Source: Gammaproteobacteria bacterium (GTDB lineage: Bacteria > Pseudomonadota > Gammaproteobacteria > Steroidobacterales > BM003). From it: a stretch of 5,144 nt of DNA. The notes beneath the pieces were generated by a model that worked only from the letters and a program-made list of their open reading frames with translations, ran no database searches and was not told the origin of the DNA. Shown here in pieces: positions 1-5,144 of this stretch. A program made the translations under genes and the position numbers. The stretch is taken from the NCBI GenBank assembly GCA_026193125.1, contig JAPHSC010000164.1, positions 1 to 5,144 of the forward strand, given 5' to 3'. Every line of letters starts with the position of its first letter. Within the stretch, counting starts at the first letter, position 1.

Positions 1-530
1 AGATTGATCTGGCTGATGCGTAAATTTATTAACTCAGATACGCGCAGTCCCGCTGCGTACAGCACCTCCAGCATGGTCCTGTCACGGTGTCCAAGCGGGT
101 CGGTGGTATCCGGGGCCGACAACAGGGCTTCCACCTGGGCCTCGGTCAGGGACTTGGGTAAGGAACGACCTATCTTGGGCATTTCGATCTGGGAGGTCGG
201 ATCCTCGCTGATAATGCGTTCACGCACCAGGTAGCGATAGAACCGGCGAAGACTGGATAGTTGCCTGGCGGTAGATCGGGGACGGCCACCGGTCTCAACC
301 CGGTGGGCTATGTAAGCGAGCAAGTCGGCACGGGTAGCCTCTTGCAGGGTCAGACCTCTCTTGTCGAGCCACAGCGACAGCGCCTTCAAGTCAGCCTTGT
401 AGGCCGAAAGCGTATTGGCTGAGAGCCCGCGCTCCATCCATATAGCATCGAGAAAGGTGTCTATAGTTACCTCCATAGCCGGTTCCAGAACCGGGGAAGC
501 ATTGCGTAACTGCGCTGAATTACTGGTCAT
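1..530 (-). CDS. xerD: Tyrosine recombinase XerD, N-terminal part (cut by window edge)
   Basis: XerD works with XerC at the dif site to resolve chromosome dimers at cell division, under FtsK control. Translating the minus strand from the ATG at 530 gives 176 open residues to the left edge. Residues about 20-110 match the SAM-like core-binding domain: FLDAIWMERGLSANTLSAYK resembles E. coli XerD as I recall it (FLDALWLEKNLAENTLNAYR). Next comes the start of the catalytic domain, with SLTEAQVEALLSAP and RDRTMLEVLYAAGLRVSEL. Arg163 in GLRVSEL (codon 44-42) is the first catalytic arginine; the remaining Lys, His, Arg, His and Tyr lie outside the window. ATG 530 is chosen because TAAGGA lies 9 bases upstream. 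It adds about 15 residues compared with E. coli XerD, where this arginine is residue 148. An internal ATG at codon 19 (476) would give a more standard length but has no clear ribosome-binding site. XerC is the alternative, but the N-terminal match favours XerD. Confidence 0.93.
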   Translation of the reverse strand, partial: MTSNSAQLRNASPVLEPAMEVTIDTFLDAIWMERGLSANTLSAYKADLKALSLWLDKRGLTLQEATRADLLAYIAHRVETGGRPRSTARQLSSLRRFYRYLVRERIISEDPTSQIEMPKIGRSLPKSLTEAQVEALLSAPDTTDPLGHRDRTMLEVLYAAGLRVSELINLRISQIN

Positions 531-539
531 TATTGCAAA

Positions 540-545
540 TCCTTA
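540..545 (-). promoter_or_regulatory. Ribosome-binding site for xerD
   Basis: Read on the minus strand this is TAAGGA, ending 9 bases before the ATG at 530. It supports that start over the internal ATG at 476, which has no comparable purine-rich stretch upstream. Confidence 0.6.
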
Positions 546-622
546 GCGATTACACCCGTAAAGGGTCCTAATCTTCAGAGTCGATAGCGACCGCGAAATT
601 GACCGGGACCTGTCCAGGGCAG

Positions 623-637
623 TGCGGGTAACCCGCA
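623..637. promoter_or_regulatory. 15-bp perfect palindrome, candidate repressor operator
   Basis: TGCGGGT-A-ACCCGCA is a perfect dyad with 7-bp arms around one base. A one-base loop cannot form a normal RNA hairpin, so a site for a dimeric DNA-binding protein is more plausible than a terminator. It lies 93 bases upstream of the xerD start. If the tentative minus-strand promoter at 666-671 is real, it falls about 20-35 bases downstream of that transcription start. The regulator is unknown and no second copy is seen in the window. Confidence 0.4.
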
Positions 638-665
638 TATCCCGCCGTTATTGACTGTGCGACGA

Positions 666-671
666 AGTATG
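666..671 (-). promoter_or_regulatory. Tentative -10 element of a CRP-dependent promoter towards xerD
   Basis: On the minus strand this reads CATACT, four of six matches to TATAAT. A start point near 659 would put the centre of the CRP-like dyad (700.5) at about -41.5, the standard class II activator position. No good -35 box is present, as is usual for such promoters. The argument rests on spacing plus a weak hexamer, so confidence is low. Confidence 0.25.
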
Positions 672-692
672 GGATGGTGTTCAGCGACAAGG

Positions 693-708
693 CGTGATGA
701 GCATCACA
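693..708. promoter_or_regulatory. CRP/Vfr-like operator
   Basis: CGTGATGAGCATCACA fits the known CRP consensus TGTGA-N6-TCACA at 9 of 10 positions; only the first T is C. The core GTGATG-AG-CATCAC is a perfect dyad. It lies between divergent genes, 163 bases from the xerD start and 156 bases from the acyltransferase start, so it could act on either. Towards xerD it would sit at about -41.5 relative to the weak -10 CATACT at 671-666. Towards the acyltransferase it would sit at about -38 to -39 relative to CATAAC at 727-732. That it binds a CRP-family protein is inferred from the match alone. Confidence 0.5.
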
Positions 709-826
709 TAACGCTTGTTGCATTAACATAACTGTGGAACAAGTCACAAAAGACGAGAAGATTCGGGGCGTGCACACGGGTCTTTTTGCAGCCAAACGCG
801 GGCGGAACTTGCGTTGGAGGACAGAA

Positions 827-850
827 TTGGCAATGCTCGCCACACCTTGA
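827..850 (+). other. Possible 7-codon leader ORF before the acyltransferase
   Basis: GGAGG at 816-820 is the best Shine-Dalgarno sequence near the acyltransferase, yet no start codon in the gene's frame lies at a usable distance from it. In another frame it is followed after 6 bases by TTG at 827 and after 12 bases by ATG at 833. Both open a tiny frame (MAMLATP or MLATP) that ends at TGA 848-850, 13 bases before the acyltransferase ATG. It could couple translation by re-initiation, or be chance. Nothing else supports it. Confidence 0.2.
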
Positions 851-863
851 AAGACGATCAACT

Positions 864-1610
864 ATGATTTTCCTTAGACGTTGTTTACATTTTCTCTGGG
901 GCATATACGCGTTGCTGGTGTTTTCCTTGCTGGCATTGGCAGTGGTCGTGGCCGTCGCGCTTATTCCCTCCCACAGGATCTGCAGAGGCATAGTTCACCG
1001 GGTTTCTCGTTTGATACTGTGGCTGGCAGGCATTCCGCTGGAAGTCCGCCACCTGGACCGGCTGCCCAAAGGGCCCTGTGTGATCGTGGCCAACCACGCG
1101 AGTTATCTTGACGGACCGCTGATTGCGGCAGCACTGCCGCCCATATTCAGCTTCGTCATCAAGCAGGAAATCCGGAAGATTCCAGGCGCTCACCTCCTGC
1201 TTCGACGGGTGGGATCGCATTTTGTCGAGCGTTCAGACCGCAAAAGGAGCGCGGCTGATGCTCGCCGAATATTGAACTCGGCCAAGGATGGGCAGGCCCT
1301 GGCTTTTTTTGCAGAAGGCACATTCCAGCGTGATCCGGGCTTGATGCGCTTTCGCATGGGTGCATTTTCCACCGCCGTCAGGGCGGATTTCCCGGTGGTT
1401 CCCATGGTGATTCGTGGCGCCAGGCACATACTGCCCAGTGGCAGCTGGCTGCCTCGTCCGGGCAAGCTGGAGGTCATCATTCAGCTGCCACTGAAGGCCA
1501 ATCAGCTGGCCGCCAATCCGACCCTGGAACTGCTGGCGGCTACGCGCGCCGAGATGCTGCGAGAGCTGGGTGAGCCAGACCTGGCCCCCGAGACCACCGC
1601 CAGGCTGTAA
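864..1610 (+). CDS. PlsC-family lysophospholipid (1-acylglycerol-3-phosphate) acyltransferase
   Basis: Members of this family transfer an acyl chain from acyl-ACP or acyl-CoA to a lysophospholipid, typically lysophosphatidate to phosphatidate at the inner membrane. The 248-residue protein has one hydrophobic N-terminal segment (about residues 8-34) and then the acyltransferase motifs in order. These are NHASYLD (the HX4D motif, His78 and Asp83), GSHFVER at 117-123 (acceptor-binding block II), FAEGT at 149-153 (block III, Glu151) and VVPMVIRG from 178 (block IV). All key residues are present, so it should be active. Length is normal for PlsC, with no fused domain. ATG 864 is chosen because it starts directly before the membrane segment; its own ribosome-binding site is weak. 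A TTG at 786 would add 26 residues of unlikely composition. It stands alone, divergent from xerD and convergent with icmF. Whether it is the main PlsC or a paralogue for another lysolipid cannot be told, so I give no symbol. Confidence 0.9.
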   Translation: MIFLRRCLHFLWGIYALLVFSLLALAVVVAVALIPSHRICRGIVHRVSRLILWLAGIPLEVRHLDRLPKGPCVIVANHASYLDGPLIAAALPPIFSFVIKQEIRKIPGAHLLLRRVGSHFVERSDRKRSAADARRILNSAKDGQALAFFAEGTFQRDPGLMRFRMGAFSTAVRADFPVVPMVIRGARHILPSGSWLPRPGKLEVIIQLPLKANQLAANPTLELLAATRAEMLRELGEPDLAPETTARL

Positions 1611-1616
1611 GGCCAG

Positions 1617-1637
1617 GACTGAGCAAGACCCAGTCTT
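1617..1637 (+). other. Small hairpin after the acyltransferase stop, doubtful terminator
   Basis: Just after TAA (1608-1610), AAGAC-CCA-GTCTT (1625-1637) can form a 5-bp stem, or alternatively GACTG (1617-1621) can pair with CAGTC (1631-1635). Neither is followed by a T-run, so this is not a convincing intrinsic terminator. No other clear terminator is seen on either strand of the convergent gap. Confidence 0.2.
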
Positions 1638-1653
1638 CGCAATGGGGCCCCTT

Positions 1654-1667
1654 GGGAGCCTCTGATT
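1654..1667 (+). repeat. Left terminal inverted repeat of the MITE-like element
   Basis: GGGAGCCTCTGATT, perfectly complementary to 1816-1829. It begins 43 bases after the acyltransferase stop codon. Confidence 0.75.
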
Positions 1668-1708
1668 TGCTCTGGACGAAGTAGATTGTGAGCAACGTAG
1701 ACGCGCAG

Positions 1709-1725
1709 GGTGTACTCCGTGCACC
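1709..1725. repeat. First tandem hairpin of the element
   Basis: GGTGTAC-TCC-GTGCACC forms a 7-bp stem with a 3-base loop, with one T·G mismatch that is a wobble pair in RNA. It has the same size and GGTG...CACC ends as the second hairpin, 9 bases downstream. Confidence 0.6.
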
Positions 1726-1734
1726 GTCCGCCAT

Positions 1735-1751
1735 GGTGCGTAGAACGCACC
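1735..1751. repeat. Second tandem hairpin of the element
   Basis: GGTGCGT-AGA-ACGCACC forms a perfect 7-bp stem with a 3-base loop. No T-run follows on either strand, so it is unlikely to be a classic terminator, although it could slow polymerase or stabilise the 3' ends of transcripts. Confidence 0.65.
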
Positions 1752-1815
1752 CTACGGCGACGCTTGGCAACACCGAAGCTGGAGCCTTTAGCCGCAAGCT
1801 GCGAGTTCACGAGTG

Positions 1816-1829
1816 AATCAGAGGCTCCC
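1816..1829 (-). repeat. Right terminal inverted repeat of the MITE-like element
   Basis: AATCAGAGGCTCCC, the exact reverse complement of 1654-1667. It ends at the base next to the icmF stop codon (TAA, read 1832-1830), so every icmF transcript would run straight into the element. Confidence 0.75.
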
Positions 1830-4800
1830 TTACATATTCCGGCGGTACTGGCCACCCACCTGGTAGAGGGCATGGGTGATGGTACCCAGCGAACAGGTTT
1901 TCACCGCATCCATCAGCATCTCGAAGGTGTTTTCACCCGCCTGGGCTGCCGCGGACAAGGCCGACAGCGCCGCCTCAGAGCGGTCTGCATAACGTTCCTG
2001 GAAGCTTCGCACATTGGTGACCTGGGCATGCTTTTCCTCATCGCTGGAGCGAATTAGCTCGGTCTGACCGACATCGGCATTCGCCTGTGCCGCATCTGCC
2101 AGGAAAGTGTTGACGCCCACCAGGGGAAGTTCGCCGCTGTGCTTGAGGTGCTCGTAGTACAGGCTTTCTTCCTGGATCTTGCCGCGCTGGTACATGCTTT
2201 CCATCGCGCCCAGCACGCCCCCGCGCTCGGAGATGCTTTCAAATTCCTTGTAGACGGCCTCTTCCACCATGTCGGTAAGATATTCCAGCGCGAAAGAGCC
2301 CTGCCAGGGATTCTGGTTCTTGTTCAGACCCAGTTCCTTATTGATGATCATCTGGATCGCCACCGCCCGGCGTACCGACTCTTCGGTCGGTGTGGTCAGG
2401 GCCTCGTCATAGGCATTGGTATGCAGGCTGTTGCAATTGTCGAACAAGGCATACATCGCCTGTAAGGTCGTGCGAATATCGTTGAACTGGATTTCCTGCG
2501 CATGCAAGCTGCGACCCGAGGTCTGGATGTGATACTTCAGCATCTGGCTGCGCGGACCGGCAGCGTAAATTCGCTTCATCGCCCTGGCCCAGATGCGACG
2601 GGCAACGCGACCAATAACTGCGTATTCCGGATCCATGCCGTTGGAGAAAAAGAAACTCAGGTTGGGTGCGAAATCATCAATATTCATACCCCGGCTCAGG
2701 TAGTACTCAACGATGGTAAATCCGTTGGCCAGGGTGAATGCCAATTGCGAAATCGGGTTGGCTCCCGCCTCGGCGATGTGGTACCCGCTGATGGAGACCG
2801 AGTAAAAGTTGCGTATTGAATGATCGATAAAAAACGCCTGTACGTCGCCCATCATGCGCAGTGCAAATTCGGTGGAAAAAATACAGGTATTCTGCGCCTG
2901 GTCTTCCTTGAGAATGTCGGCCTGCACGGTACCCCGAACCTGGGCCAGCGCATGGCTGCGCAGACGCTGGTAGGTCTTTGCGTCTACCAGCTGGTCACCA
3001 CTCACACCCAGCGTGCCCAGCCCGAATCCGTCGCTACCCTCGGGCAATTCCCCGGCGTACCGGGGACGCGGCTTATCGCGATACAATTCATTTATCTTCT
3101 GCTCCGCTTGCTCCCACTGGCCATGCGCCTTCAGGTGTTTTTCCACCTGCTGGTCCACCGCCGTGTTCATGAACATCGCCAGGATGATGGGTGCGGGACC
3201 ATTAATGGTCATGGAAACCGAGGTCGTGGAAGAGCACAGGTCAAAGCCCGAATAGAGCTTCTTCATATCGTCCAGGGTGGCAATCGATACGCCCGAGTTG
3301 CCTATGCGGCCATAGATATCCGGACGCTCGTCAGGATCCTCGCCGTACAAGGTCGTGGAATCAAAGGCCGTGGACAGACGGGTGGCAGGGTTGCCCAGCG
3401 CCAGGTAATGGAAGCGCCGGTTGGTGCGCTCCGGCGTGCCCTCGCCGGCAAACATACGGATGGGATCCTCGGCCTCACGCCGGTAGGGGTACACACCCGC
3501 GGTATAGGGGTAAGAGCCGGACAGGTTCTCATTTAGCAGGAATTTGAGCTGATCGGCCCAGCCCGCAAGCTGGGGCGCAGCGATTTTCGGTATTTTCTGG
3601 TGAGACAGGGTTTCGCTGTAATTCTCACCCTTGATGTCGCGCCCGCGAACACTGTAGGAATACGTCTCGGATTCCACTGCCGCCTTGCGCGCCGGCCATG
3701 CCCGCAAGCGCCCCAGGGCATCCTCGCCAAGACTATCCAGGGCTTCGTTATAGCGCTGGCGCAAGCCGGCCATCGCCCCGTCGGCATGGGTAAGCGATGC
3801 GACGGGATATCGCTCCATGGCTGTCGGAAGATCCGGATCTTCCAGCATCTGCAGCGCCAGGTAACAGGCCTGGGCCCGGCCGGCTATCTCGGCCAGCTGA
3901 TCGTTGGTCTTGCGTTCCTTCCGCCCGGATTCGGCTATCTCCGCCAAATAACGTGAGCGATTGGATGGGATCACCGAGAGCTTGCGCTGGACCGACACCG
4001 GCAGCGCCGCTCCGGCAACCCAGCGTTCCGCGGCACCGGTATCCAGCTTGCCCAGCATTTGGCACAGACTGACAAACAGGCGGTTCACACCGCTGTCATT
4101 AAACTGGCTGGCGATGGTGGGATAGACGGGCACCTCTTCATCCGGCAGCGTGAAGGCCTTGCGATTTCGTTTCCACTGCTTGCGTACGTCTCGCAGTGCA
4201 TCCTCGGCGCCGCGTTTTTCGAACTTGTTCAAGGCCACTATGTCGGCGAAATCCAGCATGTCGATTTTCTCGAGCTGACTCGCGGCGCCATAGTCCGACG
4301 TCATTACGTACATGGACAGGTCAACGTGATCGACAATCTCGGTGTCGCTTTGGCCGATGCCGGCAGTTTCCACGATGATCAGGTCAAATCCGGCGCTGCG
4401 CAGTAACTCCACCGTGTCCTTGAGGACAGCGCTGGTAGCCAGGTTCTGTCGGCGCGTGGCGATGGAGCGCATGAAAATCCGGTCATCCGACAGGCTGTTC
4501 ATGCGAATGCGATCACCCAGCAGGGCGCCACCGGTGCGCCGGCGCGTGGGGTCCACCGCCAGCACCGCGATTTCCATCTCCGGCAACTGGCGCAGGAAAC
4601 GATTCAGCAATTCGTCAGTCAGGCTGCTCTTGCCGGCGCCCCCGGTCCCGGTAATACCCAGCACCGGCGCCCTGCCCTTGCCCGTCTTCCAAAGTTCCCG
4701 CAGGGCCTGAACCTGCTCGGGGTGGTCCACGGCCTCTTCCAGCAGGGAAATCATGCTGGCAATGTCCTTGTGATCACGGGTGCTCAGCTGTTGCGCAGAG

Positions 4801-5144
4801 ATCTGGGGTCGCGGCCAGGCGCGTACCCGCTGGATGACGTCATCTATCATTCCGTCCAGGCCCATTTGCATGCCATGCTCGGGCCGGTAAATGCGCTCTA
4901 CGCCGTAGGCCTCCAGTTCCGCCGCCTCATCCGGGGAAATGGTGCCGCCGCCGCCAACGATGATGCGTATGTGCTCGGAGTCCAGCTGTCTGAGCATGTC
5001 CACCATGTACTTGAAGTATTCAATGTGACCGCCCTGGTAGGAACTGCAGGCGATGGCGTCTGCGTCTTCCTGCACAGCCGCCCTGACAATGTCAGCCACG
5101 CTGCGATTATGACCAAGATGGATAACCTCCGCGCCGTGGCTCTG
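1830..5144 (-). CDS. icmF: Fused isobutyryl-CoA mutase IcmF (B12-binding, GTPase and mutase domains), 5' end outside window
   Basis: IcmF uses adenosylcobalamin to interconvert isobutyryl-CoA and butyryl-CoA; some members also act on isovaleryl/pivalyl-CoA. Its MeaI-type GTPase domain controls cofactor loading. The visible 1104 residues (residue 1 = Gln at 5144) start inside the B12-binding domain: EVIHLGHNRS, SSYQGGHIEYFKYM, IIVGGGG, to about 100. The DxHxxG cobalamin motif must lie beyond the edge. The GTPase domain spans about 150-350, with P-loop GITGTGGAGKSS (163-174), ETAGIGQSD (259-267) and base-recognition NKFE (306-309). A linker runs to about 540, followed by the mutase domain with DPIRMFAGEG, VRGTVQADILKEDQAQNT and SISGYHIAEAGA (Tyr788, His789). 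Phe565 and Gln751 sit where methylmalonyl-CoA mutase has Tyr89 and Arg207, as known for isobutyryl-CoA mutases. The protein ends GGQYRRNM, a normal IcmF end. The frame is open to 5144; the GTG at 5099 is internal, not the start. It is convergent with the acyltransferase; its promoter is not in view. Confidence 0.95.
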   Translation of the reverse strand, partial: QSHGAEVIHLGHNRSVADIVRAAVQEDADAIACSSYQGGHIEYFKYMVDMLRQLDSEHIRIIVGGGGTISPDEAAELEAYGVERIYRPEHGMQMGLDGMIDDVIQRVRAWPRPQISAQQLSTRDHKDIASMISLLEEAVDHPEQVQALRELWKTGKGRAPVLGITGTGGAGKSSLTDELLNRFLRQLPEMEIAVLAVDPTRRRTGGALLGDRIRMNSLSDDRIFMRSIATRRQNLATSAVLKDTVELLRSAGFDLIIVETAGIGQSDTEIVDHVDLSMYVMTSDYGAASQLEKIDMLDFADIVALNKFEKRGAEDALRDVRKQWKRNRKAFTLPDEEVPVYPTIASQFNDSGVNRLFVSLCQMLGKLDTGAAERWVAGAALPVSVQRKLSVIPSNRSRYLAEIAESGRKERKTNDQLAEIAGRAQACYLALQMLEDPDLPTAMERYPVASLTHADGAMAGLRQRYNEALDSLGEDALGRLRAWPARKAAVESETYSYSVRGRDIKGENYSETLSHQKIPKIAAPQLAGWADQLKFLLNENLSGSYPYTAGVYPYRREAEDPIRMFAGEGTPERTNRRFHYLALGNPATRLSTAFDSTTLYGEDPDERPDIYGRIGNSGVSIATLDDMKKLYSGFDLCSSTTSVSMTINGPAPIILAMFMNTAVDQQVEKHLKAHGQWEQAEQKINELYRDKPRPRYAGELPEGSDGFGLGTLGVSGDQLVDAKTYQRLRSHALAQVRGTVQADILKEDQAQNTCIFSTEFALRMMGDVQAFFIDHSIRNFYSVSISGYHIAEAGANPISQLAFTLANGFTIVEYYLSRGMNIDDFAPNLSFFFSNGMDPEYAVIGRVARRIWARAMKRIYAAGPRSQMLKYHIQTSGRSLHAQEIQFNDIRTTLQAMYALFDNCNSLHTNAYDEALTTPTEESVRRAVAIQMIINKELGLNKNQNPWQGSFALEYLTDMVEEAVYKEFESISERGGVLGAMESMYQRGKIQEESLYYEHLKHSGELPLVGVNTFLADAAQANADVGQTELIRSSDEEKHAQVTNVRSFQERYADRSEAALSALSAAAQAGENTFEMLMDAVKTCSLGTITHALYQVGGQYRRNM

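Larger units (their letters stand above)
531..863. other. Divergent intergenic region between xerD and the acyltransferase gene
   Basis: This 333-base stretch separates two genes read outward from it, so it should hold promoters for both. I see no convincing protein gene: a 97-codon minus-strand frame filling most of it starts at TTG, lacks a ribosome-binding site and resembles no known family. The dyads I could find are listed separately (a 15-bp palindrome at 623-637 and a CRP-like site at 693-708). There is no textbook sigma-70 promoter. The TTGACT at 651-656 has no good -10 at the right distance. Confidence 0.8.
1654..1829. mobile_element. MITE-like non-coding element with 14-bp terminal inverted repeats
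   Basis: This 176-bp stretch is bounded by perfect inverted repeats, GGGAGCCTCTGATT (1654-1667) and AATCAGAGGCTCCC (1816-1829), with three further pairing bases just inside after a two-base mismatch. It encodes no protein I can support. Its middle holds two tandem hairpins of the same design, and CGTAG (1696-1700) is complementary to CTACG (1752-1756). A 12-bp palindrome TTCACGAGTGAA (1806-1817) lies at the right end. The GGGTGCGTA/ACGCACCCTACG motif recalls short repeats common in proteobacterial intergenic regions. The only possible target duplication is TT on each side (1652-1653 and 1830-1831), too short to prove. Small size, terminal repeats, lack of coding and an intergenic position fit a miniature inverted-repeat transposable element moved by a transposase elsewhere. 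Mobility is inferred; only one copy is in view. It fills nearly all of the 219-base convergent gap. Confidence 0.6.

Noticed and set aside
4..234. 76-codon plus-strand frame at the left edge
   Set aside because: It is antisense to xerD, whose motifs are clear on the other strand.
651..680. TTGACT as a -35 box of a plus-strand promoter
   Set aside because: No acceptable -10 hexamer is found 16-18 bases downstream.
568..861. 97-codon minus-strand frame filling the divergent intergenic region upstream of xerD
   Set aside because: It starts at TTG without a ribosome-binding site, matches no family I know, and overlaps the regulatory dyads.
786..863. Upstream TTG start extending the acyltransferase by 26 residues
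   Set aside because: The extra residues have no membrane or family character and no ribosome-binding site precedes 786; ATG 864 starts directly at the membrane anchor.
1304..1310. Run of seven T within the acyltransferase gene, possible frameshift or slippage site
   Set aside because: The frame stays open across it and motif III follows intact, so no slippage is needed.
1233..1724. 163-codon minus-strand frame antisense to the acyltransferase, running into the repeat element
   Set aside because: It has no family resemblance, and the plus strand carries all the acyltransferase motifs.
1710..2057. 115-codon plus-strand frame crossing from the element into icmF
   Set aside because: Most of it is antisense to the IcmF C-terminus and the rest is hairpin sequence; no domain is visible.
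2820..3536. 238-codon plus-strand frame antisense to icmF
   Set aside because: It lies wholly opposite a strongly supported IcmF coding region and shows no recognisable domain; long antisense frames are common opposite GC-rich genes.

Overview
The window looks like a stretch of gammaproteobacterial (at least proteobacterial) chromosome. The XerD reading is close to the gammaproteobacterial type, coding is dense with moderately high GC, and the gene order xerD / PlsC-type acyltransferase / icmF suggests a core or near-core locus. There are no phage, plasmid or defence genes. The species cannot be told from the sequence.

Layout: (1) Positions 1-530, minus strand, hold the N-terminal 176 residues of the chromosome-dimer recombinase XerD, cut by the left edge just after the first catalytic arginine. 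(2) Positions 531-863 are a 333-base divergent intergenic region. It holds the xerD ribosome-binding site, a 15-bp perfect palindrome, a good match to a CRP/Vfr-type operator, and a possible very short leader ORF just before the acyltransferase. (3) Positions 864-1610, plus strand, encode a membrane-anchored PlsC-family lysophospholipid acyltransferase. (4) Positions 1611-1829 are a convergent gap. Most of it (1654-1829) is a 176-bp MITE-like element with perfect 14-bp terminal inverted repeats and two tandem hairpins of the same design. Its right end abuts the icmF stop codon. (5) Positions 1830-5144, minus strand, hold nearly all of icmF, the fused adenosylcobalamin-dependent isobutyryl-CoA mutase with its built-in MeaI-type GTPase chaperone. 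The first part of the B12-binding domain lies beyond the right edge.

The three genes do not form one operon: xerD and the acyltransferase diverge, and the acyltransferase and icmF converge. XerD serves chromosome-dimer resolution, the acyltransferase serves phospholipid synthesis or remodelling, and IcmF serves branched/straight-chain acyl-CoA isomerisation. The last two both concern acyl-CoA metabolism, but nothing here shows co-regulation. I see no undescribed multi-gene system. The most interesting items are the MITE-like element, the CRP-like operator in the divergent region, and the IcmF substrate-pocket residues together with an apparent extra segment in its mutase domain.
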